A stretch of 64,000 nt of DNA from positions 1 through 64,000 of the forward strand of contig CAINGU010000093.1 of assembly GCA_903848645.1 (NCBI GenBank), given 5' to 3'. The notes under the pieces were generated by a model. It was given only the letters and a program-made list of their open reading frames with translations. It did not search any database and was not told the origin of the DNA. Position numbers and translations under genes: made by a program. Origin of the DNA: an uncultured cyanobacterium (GTDB taxonomy: Bacteria > Cyanobacteriota > Cyanobacteriia > Cyanobacteriales > Nostocaceae). This document shows, piece by piece, positions 63,837-64,000 of this stretch (its first letter is position 1; the number at the start of each line of letters is the position of its first letter).

Positions 63837-64000
63837 ATGGCTCAATTTCCAACTTCTAGCGATTACGCGCATAGTACCGACCACAAAGGCTATGTCAGCG
63901 GTGAGCGTAGAAATCACCAATTATCTGCTAATACTCAATTTTGGCATAACCTGAAATATGTAATCTCTGCTAGTTCCGGTTTTCAAAGATGGCAACTAGA
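63837..64000 (+). CDS. Start of an unidentified gene (cut by window end)
   Basis: The first 54 codons of an open frame: MAQFPTSSDYAHSTDHKGYV, then SGERRNHQLSANTQFWHNLK and YVISASSGFQRWQL. GAGG lies just before the ATG. No stop is met before the window ends. The FQRWQL-type end of this stretch looks conserved, but I do not recognise the family. Confidence 0.6.
   Translation, partial: MAQFPTSSDYAHSTDHKGYVSGERRNHQLSANTQFWHNLKYVISASSGFQRWQL

Overview
The window looks like chromosome from a filamentous, probably nitrogen-fixing cyanobacterium of the Nostocales (Anabaena/Dolichospermum-like). Supporting signs are an orange carotenoid protein with its fluorescence recovery protein, the aerobic Mg-protoporphyrin ester cyclase acsF, a chloroplast-type Ycf46 ATPase, a NifJ pyruvate:ferredoxin/flavodoxin oxidoreductase, many HIP1 octamers (GCGATCGC), AT-rich composition, and many heptamer tandem repeats and small hairpin repeats of the kind common in these genomes. 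The genus is inferred. No rRNA, tRNA, CRISPR array or complete transposase gene was seen.

Layout. 0.1-10.4 kb: a Lin0512-family gene, a sucrose-phosphate-phosphatase-like gene overlapping ruvA, bioF, an antitoxin-like small gene, a C-terminal scrap of xseA, a NYN nuclease with LOTUS domains, an internally deleted dienelactone hydrolase, a PhnD-PAS-histidine kinase, an SDR and hppD. 10.4-15 kb: SH3 protein, ycf46, histidine phosphatase and a GH57 glycosidase. 15.2-17.8 kb: a type I restriction-modification locus whose hsdM is cut inside the methylase domain and runs into hsdS. 17.9-27 kb: glcD, ocp-frp, a GHL10-like hydrolase with a membrane protein, pgsA, hisS and an aldehyde dehydrogenase. 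27-38.6 kb: an accessory stretch with four toxin-antitoxin pairs, Uma2 nuclease genes and fragments, a B12 radical-SAM protein and an unrecognised 713-residue protein; metF and trpS lie inside it. 38.7-57 kb: nifJ, sat, a caspase-fold protein with a degenerate active site, an ArsR regulator, pentapeptide-repeat proteins, acsF and hemF (divergent chlorophyll/heme genes), desC, mtnP and a quinone-oxidoreductase-like gene. 57-63.3 kb: the translation operon rimP-nusA-ylxR-infB. The last 160 bases open an unidentified gene.

How the genes fit together. Several neighbours share pathways: ocp and frp (photoprotection), acsF and hemF (tetrapyrroles), rimP-nusA-ylxR-infB (ribosome maturation, transcription and translation initiation). 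A recurring theme is decay by deletion: hsdM/hsdS, dienelactone hydrolase, xseA, a Uma2 fragment and a cut ribbon-helix-helix antitoxin. A second theme is spread of short repeats into gaps, into the 5' end of a reading frame, and in frame inside nifJ.

The best candidates for new biology are the 713-residue protein at 36-38 kb (possible Tat signal, Gly/Ala-rich membrane-active core, possible PH-like tail), the Tyr/Ser pseudo-caspase at 44-46 kb, the pentapeptide-HhH-membrane protein at 53-55 kb, and the 14-bp-arm palindrome between the aldehyde dehydrogenase and the lyase-family gene at 27 kb.
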